Source: Lamellibrachia satsuma | Lineage: Eukaryota; Annelida; Polychaeta; Sabellida; Siboglinidae | Assembly (NCBI GenBank): GCA_033239005.1 | Contig: BSQZ01000036.1 | Location: forward strand, 2,401,001 to 2,465,000 | Length of the DNA: 64,000 nt | Direction: 5' to 3' | Shown here: piece by piece, positions 45,182-55,025 of the stretch | Position numbering within the stretch: position 1 is the first letter of the stretch | Layout: every line of letters begins with the position of its first letter | Made by a program: the position numbers and the translations under genes | The notes under the pieces: generated by a model | The model's input: only the letters and a program-made list of their open reading frames with translations | Told to the model about the DNA's origin: nothing | The model's database searches: none

Positions 45182-46118
45182 TTATCTGGGAGTCTGACTT
45201 ATCTGGGAGTCTGACTTTGTAATGAGTTGGTTGTATTTAGTCAGTTCTGTGTCATGGCGTGCAACACCCATAACTGTCATGTTCCTGAGAACAAAAACAA
45301 GAGTTGTGGTTGGATATGGGTTGTCGGAAGAGTTTAAAGTTAACATCGGTTAGAGGCAAGGAAATGACCCTTTACTCTTTATCATGGTGGTGGCACTAAT
45401 CAGCAGGAAGATCAGCATGAAGGATGTTCTCAGGAAGGGGATGTATGCAAACGATCTGGCCATGATAGCAGACAAAAAACAAGAACTACAGGAAGTGTTG
45501 GAGCAATGGAAGGGGATGTTCAAGAAGCACGGACCGATAATGAGCCGGGAGAAGACAGAAGAGATGTGTGTTTGACATCAGAGAGAGGATTTGAACATTA
45601 GTTTGGATGATGAGGAGTTCAACCAAGTGGATGGCTTTGTGTAAAAAGTAAAGGTATGTTCTTATATAGCGCGGTATCCGGTCCATAGGACTGCTCAAAG
45701 CGCTTTACACTTCACACCCTGGCAGACCTGTTCATTCCAAAGCCATCTCAACTTCTTTGGGAAGTATTCAGCCACGCTGCAATTGCTGCGCGAAGGCTAT
45801 TCGTTCACATATCCACCACTGTCTGTATTGCCAGGTACTCATTTATACAGCTGAGTGAACTGTGGCAACGTGGTGTGATCAAACTTGCCAAAGGTTCGAA
45901 GCGACCGCAGTGGGATTTGAAACCGGGTTCTCTCGACTGAGAGTCCGGCCTTCTAACCGGTATGCTATCGCACCCCTTGGTAACTTGGAGAAATGGTTAA
46001 TGAGGATGAGCATTCAGAGGTAGAAATGCAATGCCGGATACAACAGGGAGCGAATGCTCGGGGAAAGGTAGAGGGAGTCATGTTGGACAGAAACATTTTG
46101 AAAAATCTGAAAAGGAAA
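45182..46118 (+). mobile_element. RT element fragment at the right end of the array
   Basis: YANDLAMIADKKQELQEVLE with the shared stops. It is interrupted by the SINE at 45,645 and ends abruptly at about 46,118 within 'aatctgaaaaggaaagt'. This is the right boundary of the array. Confidence 0.75.
45645..45979 (-). mobile_element. tRNA-derived SINE, well preserved
   Basis: Inserted into the RT remnant at the in-frame TAA, with GTAA repeated on both sides (45,641-45,644 and 45,980-45,983). On minus the head starts GGGGTGCGATAGCATACCGG with B box GGTTTCAAATCCC. The central part contains CAGCTGTATAAATGAGTACC, resembling the conserved central domain of widespread metazoan SINEs. The tail end has AGCGCTTTGAGCAGTCC and GCGCTATATAAGAACATACC. 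It is the best reference copy for the decayed copies in each unit. Confidence 0.85.
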
Positions 46119-46119
46119 G

Positions 46120-46640
46120 TATATTTTTTTACCTGGTGCCACAATACACCTATGTAAACAGACCCAAATATCACCTTTGAGTGTGGATTACTGAAAAGCC
46201 AGACAACGCAACTTGTCGAATTGCATAACATTACATAACCTACTTAGTGGAGTCCTCAGAAACAACTCACCTTCCCTGTGAAACAGTTACGCCAGCTCAC
46301 TAGGCCATATCAGATAACACCTGGGCCTGTCCAGGATTTTCTCAACTCCCAATAGATGTGTGCTCTTCACATGGACTTGAGTAAAGATGACTGTGTCTAA
46401 TTAACTGAAATAAACAAAAGTTGTCTGCTAAGTAATTATATTATAATGTGACTTGTTCTGCTTTGATATAACTTATCTGAGGGAGGCTGCACTAGTTTGA
46501 ATATGTCCCCACCCCCCCCCCAATATACTGGTCTCCTGTCACTGTCATCTGTTTTCTCAGGCATTTTAGACGTCTTTGCATTCAGATAACGGTTTTGTCA
46601 CTTTCATTAGTAATTTTACTTGGATTTACCTGGGATTTTA
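46120..46640. other. Noncoding between the array and the transposase
   Basis: Contains a poly-C run at about 46,507-46,520. One terminus of the Mutator-like element may lie here, but no inverted terminal repeat was identified by eye. Confidence 0.4.
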
Positions 46641-46642
46641 CA

Positions 46643-48753
46643 ATGGAGGAGACAACACATGATAGAAGTAGTAGTAGTAGTAGTAGAAAGAGTGAGGAGA
46701 AATGTCCACCTGCTGGTGGAATTAAGATGAAAATTGGTGGCTTCAAGACCGGCCACTGTTACCACAAACCATCAGATGCAGCAATCCAACAGGAACCCAG
46801 TGGGGTTAACAGTGGGGTTTGGTTGCCACGGCTAAGCCAGGATGACTTTGACAGAGTGGTGCAAACCACTCCTTCGGGATTGCTGGCAGTTTCAGACGCA
46901 GAGGGTCGGCCAGGCACGAGCAAAATTCTACGGCCACAGCTTGATCAATGCCCTGACCTAACAGACATCTATCTTCAAGCTGACGCACAGACATATACTC
47001 ATGCAGTTTCTGAAAAGCGTCTACTTAGTGTGGACAAAAATGCAGCAATGTGGAATGATTGCTCTAAAGAGCATGCTAGCAGAGATGACACATGTATTCT
47101 TCCACACTTCGAAGTACATGAGAAAAAATTTGGTTTGTGTTGGCAACAGTCATTGTCCTGTACAGCCTGTCACTACAAGTCACGTATGTATAAACTGTAT
47201 TCCGAAGTAAACACGGGCAGTCGTGTTCAGAAACCGTGTGCTCCAAATGTAGCCATCCATGTAGGACTACAGAAACATAAAGTTGCGACACATTCTGCCC
47301 ACAACAAACACACCTCCCCCAAGTCGAAGCGGGATGCAAAGGACATCCAACCGTGTTGCCACAATTACTTCTCAGTCCACGACTGATGACCTACAGCAGA
47401 AGAGGGAAAAAACTAGAGATAAATGTTCTGCGTGAAAAACAGCTACGGTTGTGGACAGAGTGCAAGTCAAGCAGTGGGAACCGCGATTGAATGGCAGACG
47501 GACAAGCATGAGATTCTAGGTTTTCACATGGAAAACAAGCTATGCAAACTAGGCTCATCACTTCGCAATCAAGGTCAAAATGTGTCGTGCACAGGCCATC
47601 AAGGATGTACAGCCACGATTCGTGTGGTCGATCCAATGTCAGAATATGAAATAGGCCGCCAAAAATGAGTGAGCTTTGCCCAGCAACAGTCCGGACTAAA
47701 ATTCGTTGCAACAGACGGTGATGCGAAAGCATTTTATGGGTTACAGGATGCCATGCCAACAGTCGCGGCAGAACGGCAGGCTGACACAACACATCTCGGT
47801 CAGACACAGTTCTGACATATCATGAGAGCATCTTTCTCATCCAGAATGTTCCCGGGAGAGAATGCCATGGTGAGAGCTGAACACAAGAAATTTTTTGCAG
47901 AGGATGTAAGAACACGATGCCAGAAAATCTACACTTTATGCTGGTGACATTAGAATGATAACTACTAAGATGCCAAAGATAATCCAAGCAACACTGGACT
48001 GTTATTCTGGCTCATGTCAGAACTGTCACCCACCGACATGGAATTGTCTGTCGTGGAGGCAAGCGAAACAACTGGTGGAAAAGGTCACAGCATTTGAAGG
48101 CATGTGGCCTGACACGACTCAATATGACAGATGAAGACCGAGCAACACTTAAAGGATTAATAGAAATGCGACTTGGAAATTCAGCACTCCAGATGACACG
48201 ACACAGACTTACAACTGACAAGAATGAATCCATTAACCGATCATTCAGTGCTTCATTGCCGAAGAATGTTAAATTCAGTAGAAATGCACATGGACGAGTG
48301 AGTTCAGTGATCGATCGCATAAATTATGGAGCGGGGAATTCAATGCTGCGCAAGTTGGAGAATGTACATTGTCCTATTACGAGAGGTGGACAGGTCGCTA
48401 CAGCTGTCAAGCAAATCCAGCATGAGGTGGAATACCAGAGACAATACAAACGTCGATCATCAGTGCGTCTGCATATCCGTCATACCAAGTTAAAGCGCAT
48501 GCAGAACTACTTCGATTCAAACAGAAACAGCCATCCAGAAGATCGATACCTGAAGTGTCAGCTTGATCCAAAACCATCTACTCGTAAAGGGAAGAAAAGG
48601 CCAGCTTCAGAAACGCCAGCAGCAGTAGTTAAGCTAGTGGTCACAAGGAGTCGCCGCAGAAAGACACCACTGCCAACTGCAAACAGGGAAGATCATCCTT
48701 ATTCATTGCGATCACGAAAGTCTGCTGATCACAGTTATGCCAGCAGAAAGTAG
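46643..48753 (+). pseudogene. Mutator-like transposase, frameshifted
   Basis: First segment 46,643-47,386 from ATG: MEETTHDRSSSSSSRKSEEK, then WQQSLSCTACHYKSRMYKLY (Cys-x2-Cys) and KPCAPNVAIHVGLQKH. After a frameshift near 47,320 it continues PPPSRSGMQRTSNRVAT, and then 47,470-47,668 with WQTDKHEILGFHMENKLCKL and CTGHQGCTATI. Further on come FVATDGDAKAFYGLQDAM (TDGD motif) and, at about 48,094-48,753, LTRLNMTDEDRATLKGLIEM ... KNESINRSFSASLPKN ... GAGNSMLRKLENV. The order matches the Mutator-like transposase domain proteins common in cnidarian, mollusc and lancelet genomes. At least three frame breaks and stops (47,386; 47,668; 47,812 region) make it inactive. Confidence 0.8.
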
Positions 48754-48977
48754 AGGGTAGATTATGAAACAAACAGAAAACAGAACACTTCTTACAAATG
48801 TGAACTTTCTACTTTCTCCCAGTTTCATCACTCATAGACCTGCAACCACAATACAAGAAACCACCAACAGACAATGGACCATGACTGGCACATGGTGCCA
48901 TCTTGTGAGCTATACATCAATCGACATTCGAAGACATCACTCAGCATGGGCTGACAGACACAACTGCATAAGATTGA

Positions 48978-49457
48978 CTACAGCAGACGACACTTTGAAA
49001 AAACTGAAGGATTCAACACATCTAGAAAAATGTAAGTTTTACTATTGCATTGCCATTGAAATACCTTGAATTGCAACATACACTTTGGATATGGTGCATG
49101 ACCAAAGCATACATTTTGACTAACACAATATTGCCTGTTGTTATTTATGGAATGTGGCTCCATAGAGATATGACTTGCTGTCAGACACAGACTGTTATGA
49201 CAAAGATGACTGGCATCTAAGCCAGGTTCAACATGTGTCATTTTGTGTTCAAGCATATAACTTAAACGATGCACTGTAACCGTTCTGTAGCCACACTCAA
49301 AACGGCAATTAATCACACCATAGTCACTGAATTTCCCTTTTTTGCACCCTGTCCACAACTGACACTGCCCATTGGCAGACAATACCACCTTTTCTTGTAA
49401 TTTTGCAGTGTACTTTTTACAAAAATCAACATCCATGTTTTCTGTTTCCGTTGCCAT
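48978..49457 (-). CDS. His-Me finger (zinc-loop homing-endonuclease-like) protein
   Basis: 159 codons from ATG, no stops. The core reads NGQCQLWTGCKKG, then YGVINCRFECGYRTVTVHRL, SYMLEHKMTH and DASHLCHNSLCLTASHISME with PHSINNNRQYC...CFGHAPYPKC. This is the zinc-binding-loop His-Me finger family (zf-His_Me_endon), with the conserved DxSHLCxNxxC....H...E...N..R signature and paired Cys/His zinc ligands. Family members resemble I-PpoI-type nucleases and are found next to transposons in many animals. It is convergent with the transposase and overlaps its 3' flank. The last 30 residues (after KCML) do not look like the family, so the true end may be earlier. Confidence 0.75.
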   Translation of the reverse strand: MATETENMDVDFCKKYTAKLQEKVVLSANGQCQLWTGCKKGKFSDYGVINCRFECGYRTVTVHRLSYMLEHKMTHVEPGLDASHLCHNSLCLTASHISMEPHSINNNRQYCVSQNVCFGHAPYPKCMLQFKVFQWQCNSKTYIFLDVLNPSVFSKCRLL

Positions 49458-49509
49458 GACACTCTATTTGGAGTCAGACCACAGTTGGGAATTGCATTGG
49501 TGGCCATGT

Positions 49510-49820
49510 TAACGTTTTGTCTGATTATAAGAAAACCTGACCATCAAAAATTCTGAAATAAATGTGCAGCAACTGCCATCATCTCATTGACATGCTCACC
49601 AACGTTTATCAAAATCACATGCCTCCAGCTCTTTTAAAATGCCCCCATGTGCGATGCCCGTCAATATTTACAAAAAATAGCTGTGTATTCATGCGCCCAC
49701 GATTTTGTAAGTTAAGGGAATTTGTTAGAAAAAAATTTGTTTAGTAATCAATAAACAACTATTGCTTATAGTAAGATCATGATAATATAATAAGCACACA
49801 GGTCAATGGAAATATACTTA
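49510..49820. other. Noncoding between nuclease ORF and DUF4806 exons
   Basis: No exon or motif could be supported. Short + frames are unremarkable. Confidence 0.4.
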
Positions 49821-49821
49821 C

Positions 49822-49981
49822 TTGAGACCACTTTGCACAGCAGATGGTCTCGAAAGGGTAGTTTTCCCTTTTGCCCCATAACACTGAACAAACTCATAAG
49901 GCCATGAGTCATCAGTGACCGCATAATGGCCCTGCAGGATCTAGCAAGGCTTGCACCCTCTAGTGACGAAAGAATTTGAAT
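49822..49981 (-). CDS. DUF4806 gene, exon 8 (C-terminal half of DUF4806)
   Basis: After acceptor ttattttacacag: IQILSSLEGASLARSCRAIM, then RSLMTHGLMSLFSVMGQKGK and LPFRDHLLCKVV, donor gtaagt. It corresponds to the second half of DUF4806 (..S....RRI...L....L...F...G..GK..F....L..V). Phase 0 is required from the previous exon, whose canonical donor I could not find (see 50,540). Function of the domain is unknown; it is common in proteins encoded by or derived from transposable elements. Confidence 0.65.
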
Positions 49982-50059
49982 CTGTGTAAAATAAATATAT
50001 ATTTTATATAAAATGACAACTCTATTTTAAAGGAACATAGTTTGATCATTTTTATATTA

Positions 50060-50130
50060 TAAAATTGTTTGCATGCATGCATGCACGCACGCGCGCACAC
50101 ACGTACATATGTATGTATGCACTTGCAGAA
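50060..50130. repeat. Alternating purine-pyrimidine tract
   Basis: 'gcatgcatgcatgcacgcac' then 'gcgcgcacacacgtacatat': about 50 bases of strict alternation, a sequence type able to adopt Z-DNA. Lies in the intron before exon 8. Confidence 0.7.
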
Positions 50131-50539
50131 ACTCATTATTGTCACTCACAAGCAAATTTTATTCCTAAACCAATAATAAATAGGTAATTTATTTTCTTTT
50201 GGATTATTTTAACCTTTTGCTTCCCATGTCATAATGTTGGACCAACAATCAGTTACAGTCAGAGTATCTGTAGCTATATGAAGTGAACTTGTCTTGAAGA
50301 AACACAAACATTATTGACTAAACAATTATGAAGCTGGACCATTTTGATATTCATACATTCATGAAATAATTTATATTTCACACCTTTAAGCATAATTTGA
50401 AATGTCACAATAATCCCTAGAAATAGGTTCTGTATAGAAAGCTTTCCAAATTAATTTAGACTCTAAGGTTTCTTCAAAAATACAGTAAAAAAGCAATGCC
50501 ACTTTATAATTGACTCAAACATATCTTAAACATACTAAA

Positions 50540-50724
50540 TCAATTCCTTATGTCATCATCTTCACCCAACTGTTTTTCAAAATTGCTCAGTTCATTGAGT
50601 GTGTTCAGTTTCTTGCCATTAGGCAGAATGGTGTCTAATGTCAAGTCATCATCTGGCTGTGAAGTGACGAGAGATAATTTTATCTCCTGCATTGTTTTCT
50701 CCAATTTCTCTAGCTTGACCAGAA
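50540..50724 (-). CDS. DUF4806 gene, exon 7 (coiled stretch and N-terminal half of DUF4806)
   Basis: After acceptor ctaaatttttcag, in phase with exon 6: VLVKLEKLEKTMQEIKLSL, then LTLDTILPNGKKLNTLNELS and NFEKQLGEDDDIRN, TGA at 50,540-50,542. The ILPNGKKLNTLNELSNFEKQL stretch is the DUF4806 start (..LP....L..EL..LE..L...). No GT donor occurs at the phase-0 position expected before exon 8. Either the protein ends here, or a donor within CAGTTGG|gtgaag is used (skipping about 15 residues), or the site has decayed. Confidence 0.7.
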
Positions 50725-50762
50725 CTGAAAAATTTAGACAACTATATCCGCTTGAATCGATG

Positions 50763-51065
50763 CAAGCAATTTTAGGTGGGGCTTCCCCCTGCAAGCAATC
50801 CCCAAAGGGTGAGAAAGAAGTACATTTATTTATGGGAATTGTGCCAAGGCTAAAAAGAGTGTCAAATCTTCATTTGGGGTTCCCTGATTATGGAATGACC
50901 AATGCCAGTAATTTTAGTTGGGTCCTCCCCCTGCCAGCAACCCCCAAATGGTAAGAAAAGGGGCATTTATTTAATTGAATGATGCTTATTTAATGGGGTG
51001 ACAAGGAGGATAAAAACAGTGTCAAATTTTCCCATGGGGTCCCCTGAGTAGGGAAAGACCAATGG
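50763..51065. repeat. Two-copy tandem repeat, about 150 bp
   Basis: 'attttaggtggggcttcccc' (50,769) and 'attttagttgggtcctcccc' (50,910) begin two collinear copies, each containing 'agcaa.cccccaaa.ggt' and 'gtgtcaaat...ccctga'. Intronic. Confidence 0.75.
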
Positions 51066-51114
51066 TATATTAGCACTTAAAACGGCCTACGTGTAAAGAA
51101 GCATAAAGGAGTAC

Positions 51115-51321
51115 CTTGAATGCAGAAGGAGCTCGACATCATCTGTGATCTGCCAGGACTCTCCATTTGCAGTCCATCACCCTGTGGACGTTGTTGTTTG
51201 CCGAGAACTTGCGGCAGCTTAAGTTGGGCCTGGGATGAACTGCAACTAGGTCGAAGTGGTGGCTCTGTACGCTTAGAAGATTTACCTCTGGGCAAATCAC
51301 TGCCGCTTTCAGTATCCAGTG
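51115..51321 (-). CDS. DUF4806 gene, exon 6 (basic Ser/Gln linker)
   Basis: ALDTESGSDLPRGKSSKRTE, then PPLRPSCSSSQAQLKLPQVL and RSQMMSSSFCIQ, acceptor ttcaatacag, donor gtactc. Disordered-looking. Phases fit both neighbours. Confidence 0.68.
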
Positions 51322-51726
51322 CTGTATTGAACATAAATGTTACAATTATATATTATTATCTATTAGTTTATTTGACATGAAAGTCACAGTGACATGAAAT
51401 ATTTAGGATATACATTTGGACAGAGACATCACATTCTTACAATAGTAGATATAGAGAAACCAAGCAGACAAAACTCAGACTTCTTCAATAAATAGCCATT
51501 AGACCTGTACAAGTGAATCAGATGACATTTAATGTCCACATTATGTTATAGTATTCAACAAGTGTGATAGACATGTGTACAGTAAATGCACGATACTTTT
51601 GATATTAAAATCATAGCTCGTTAATCCAGACACATACAGTGAGTATCAAAGTGTCAGGATTAACCAAGTTCCACTGTCCTTTGTTGTACATTAACTATAT
51701 TTTATGTATTTTTGTATAATTGTTAC

Positions 51727-51843
51727 CTGAGAAAATGAAAGGAGGTCGAGGGAGTGCAACTGTTTCCACAGTATCTGGAGTTTCCTCAACTTCTGAATCT
51801 GGAACTAGTTTCAGGGTTGTACAGAGTTTGTCTTGGTAGAATA
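51727..51843 (-). CDS. DUF4806 gene, exon 5 (acidic linker)
   Basis: VFYQDKLCTTLKLVPDSEVE, then ETPDTVETVALPRPPFIFS, acceptor acatatcag, donor gtaaca. In phase with exons 4 and 6. Confidence 0.62.
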
Positions 51844-52253
51844 CTGATATGTTCTTGAAGTTAAGCCTACAATCAAATTGATATTTGTCCAGAATCAGAC
51901 ACCAAAGTCTTTCATAACAACAGAATGTCCACAAATCACATTTCAAAATCATTTGTGAAAATAGAAAACATGTACACCACATTAACTTCCCATCAAATAA
52001 GGTAGAATAAGAAATGTGTTGCAAACACATGTACACACTATACTTATGAATGTTGAATAATGTATGATATAAAATTTTACAATTGATTTTATTTGAATAA
52101 AAAGTCCATGTACAAATGTTTGGATAAAAGTATTGGTCATCTTTCAAATTCTGTAACATATAGACACCTCTCATTACAGACCGCTCTACTGGGAAGATAT
52201 ACATATTGGATGATAAAAGCAAATATGAGATGGGGCATTTTAATTTTCATTAC

Positions 52254-52415
52254 CATCTTCTCCACACTCCTCACTAACTACTGCCGGTGAATCAGGAGAT
52301 TGGTAGCGTTTTGGCTTTTGGCAATGCCGCTTCCCCTGTGCTTCATCTGGCTCAACATTATATGTATCCTCTGCCTTTTTCGCATACTTGGAAGCTGTCT
52401 CATAGTCGGGGTACT
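52254..52415 (-). CDS. DUF4806 gene, exon 4
   Basis: EYPDYETASKYAKKAEDTYN, then VEPDEAQGKRHCQKPKRYQS and PDSPAVVSEECGED, acceptor gaattcag, donor gtaatg. The YDYETA.KYAKKAE helix directly after the N-terminal module is usual in DUF4806 proteins. Confidence 0.75.
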
Positions 52416-52807
52416 CTGAATTAATCAGGAAAATGTCTCAACTTACAACAAAAACAAAGGATCTCCTTGCCTAAATGGACAAATGTTTAACAATTATTGG
52501 TTGGCAGTATACAATACATTTAGAATCAATGAAGCCTGTTGTCACACACTCACAAATGGGTTGATGACAATAGCATGAGTTAATTTGTTGGTAAATTGTT
52601 GTAAAGCATGCATATACAATGTTGTCGGCCTTCTCATTTTCCATTTCTAATTAATTACAAAATAGCCAATGGTGCGTTTTTGATTCTAAAAACAATCACA
52701 TTTTGACAATTCTCTATCATGAGAACATGACTGCAACAAACCACCCCTCCTATATTCTACTTTACATATCATGAATCTAATATGTAACTATGAATAATGT
52801 GCATTAC

Positions 52808-52919
52808 CAGTTTTGCCTATGATGCGAACATTGTATGCTGTCCACTGCGCCTTGTCAGGCATTTCATTCCTCTTTATTTTCTTCTTCTGATCATTTCCAG
52901 ATGGCCAGTAGTAAATTTT
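52808..52919 (-). CDS. DUF4806 gene, exon 3 (YYWP module)
   Basis: KIYYWPSGNDQKKKIKRNEM, then PDKAQWTAYNVRIIGKT, acceptor taacttggcag, donor gtaatg. Continues the N-terminal fold of these proteins (..YWP.......W..Y.VRI...). Phase 0 in, phase 1 out, agreeing with exons 2 and 4. Confidence 0.78.
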
Positions 52920-53233
52920 CTGCCAAGTTAAACAAATATGACAAAGATAACTAACATTAAATTAAATAGTTAATGTAACAAACTGACATTATCTTTGTCT
53001 ATTTGTAGATGTATTTAAGTATACATATTGAGAGACAAAAAGTTTGGCTATTTGATATTTTGGTTGCGTTTTCTGTCACGAGTTTTCTCAAAATATAACC
53101 CAAATGTTTTTACACGAACCCTCCCCCTCTCCACTAAAACAAATTCTTACGTAGTCAACCTGGGTAATGTCTGCAAATAACCAATTAAGCCATAATTAGT
53201 ATTCCACACAAAAATTGCATTTTTATTACTTAC

Positions 53234-53330
53234 CCCATCTCCTCTTTTTTCTATCCATGATGTTGGTACGCATTCCACTTCCACAGCATCACCTTCTTTG
53301 AAAAGAACCACAGAGTATGGCATGGCTACA
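53234..53330 (-). CDS. DUF4806 gene, exon 2 (Y-V-V...V..SW module)
   Basis: VAMPYSVVLFKEGDAVEVEC, then VPTSWIEKRGDG, acceptor ttggtttcag, donor gtaagt. Matches the conserved opening (.YAVV.F.D...VEIVP.SWI) found upstream of DUF4806. The phase (one base, T) fits the end of exon 1 (AG), giving S-V-A-M-P. Confidence 0.8.
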
Positions 53331-53359
53331 CTGAAACCAAGGAGATGTGAAATCAAATC

Positions 53360-54100
53360 AAAACTGCTTGTACAGTTTTACACAGGCAAAGCTTATATTT
53401 TCTCTATGCTTTAAAATAATTGAAAAATTTAATATTAATTACACTGACATTCAACGAATTCCACAGTTTTGTCCCATACTAATACATAATCAATGACATA
53501 GCCCAAGCTTCTATCAGTTGATACATAGGTTCTAGAAAACTGATTTTGTTTTCATGTGCACCATGCATTTCTATGCCTTACAAATTACATATGAATGTTT
53601 TATTCATCTCTATATTTTAATGTTTGTAATATGTTAGCTATAACAGGTGGCTCAAATATCATGGCTATTAACATAATACAATATGATTTTTTACAAAGGA
53701 CATTAACAAAGTAAGCATGTGTGTGTGCGTGTGTACCTCAGTAGTCATGAAGGAGCTGAATAAACACAATGTCACTGCCAGAGTCCATCCTTATACATCT
53801 CTTAGTTAGGACTTTTCCTTCCACAATTTTCATTTCATAGTTTGTTCTCCACACTTTGCAGCCACCAATAGTCTGAGAATCACAGGGGTGCATAAATAAA
53901 GCCCCTGGTGTATGGTAAATCCTGCATTTGTATGTGTCTTCTTGTCTATTCTCCACACAAACCACTTCACAGTACTAGATCTGTGTGCATCATCTGGCCG
54001 TCTATGATAAATATGTCTTTGTAGAGTTGTATACTCCTCTTCATGTTGTATTTCTTCGAAGAGTCTTTTCACAATTTGGGCGGCAGCATTTCTGCCAGAC
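53360..54100. other. Intron 1 of the DUF4806 gene
   Basis: Two overlapping minus open frames (53,738-53,965 and 53,830-54,105) have no recognisable domain. Direct splicing of exon 1 to exon 2 is phase-compatible, so they are not needed. Confidence 0.45.
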
Positions 54101-54105
54101 CTCAC

Positions 54106-54621
54106 CTTTCTGATGATTCACTCTCACTGTATGATTCTACTTCCCTGTCAGTAGGGATGTCATCAGTAATAGTATCACTGTATGCATTGTCATCATAATC
54201 ATCATTAGTAACATTGTCACTATGGTGGTCATGTTCATCACTGTGGTCATGTTCAACACTGTGGTCATGTTCATCACTGTGGTCATGTTCAACACTGTGG
54301 TCATGTTCAACACTGTGGTCATGTTCATCACTGTGGTCATGTTCATCACTGTGGTCATGTTCAACACTGTGGTCATGTTCATCACTGTGGTCATGTTCAG
54401 CATTTGTGTTATGCTCAACTTGGTCATTATTGCTTTCTTGAAATTCTGTCACATCTTCTGATGTTTCATTTTCGGAAGTGTCTCCAATTAATTCACGTGT
54501 ATCTGCATCTATTTTGGACTTTATTCTCTTTTCCGACATCCATCTTCTGCAATATTCCCGTTTCCGTGCTCTTTTCATATGGGCACTCAACGCGTCTATA
54601 TCCTGCTCAAACAAATTTCCT
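54106..54621 (-). CDS. DUF4806 gene, exon 1 visible (basic helix and EHDHS repeat)
   Basis: No ATG: it opens after a possible acceptor gttatag and reads LFEQDIDALSAHMKRARKRE, then YCRRWMSEKRIKSKIDAD (basic helix), then an acidic region with about ten copies of E-H-D-H-S-D/V, and ends SYSESESSE before donor gtgagg. The repeat DNA (54,223-54,402) is an 18-bp minisatellite that stays in frame. The histidine/aspartate density could bind divalent metal; that is inference. The start codon must lie in an exon further right. Confidence 0.65.
54223..54402. repeat. Coding 18-bp minisatellite
   Basis: Alternating units 'atcactgtggtcatgttc' and 'aacactgtggtcatgttc', about ten copies, encoding HDHS-D and HDHS-V types on the minus strand. 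The two unit types alternate irregularly (D V D D V V D D V D), indicating unequal exchange. Confidence 0.85.
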
Positions 54622-54699
54622 CTATAACTAATGATGCAGAAGATAAGTCATGGCAGATGTTATATGTTGGCCAATCCCCTACTAAATGGACAGTTGATC

Positions 54700-55020
54700 A
54701 ACAGTGCTAGGTATATTACAAAAAAATTCAAAATTGTCTTATAATAATTTAAAAACTTCTATCTGATAGAGTATGTTATGCCATTTATCACCCTTTTTAA
54801 ATTTTTTAAATATCTTTATTATTTGCGAAGTTATTCCACTTTTTGGCTTCAAAAAAAGGGTCTATTTTGTACATTGGAATCGAGTCCATTTCTTGTGACC
54901 ATTATGTTTGGTGGCTGAGCTACCATTGAATGCAGGGGATCATGGCATTGTGTGAACTAATGTGACATTATGTGAACTAATGAAGATATTGAGGTGTAAT
55001 AAAAAGACCCTAAGATGTTT
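54700..55020. other. Noncoding
   Basis: AT-rich, no exon recognised. Confidence 0.4.
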
Positions 55021-55025
55021 ACCTA

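Noticed and set aside
51695..52222. 175-codon minus ORF as a complete protein
   Set aside because: Only its C-terminal part (51,727-51,843) has splice sites in phase with the DUF4806 exons; the rest reads like AT-rich intron.
54214..54461. + strand repeat ORFs (Trp-Ser-Cys and Val-Val-Met-Phe repeats)
   Set aside because: Other-frame readings of the coding minisatellite; the minus frame is the one in phase with the DUF4806 exons.
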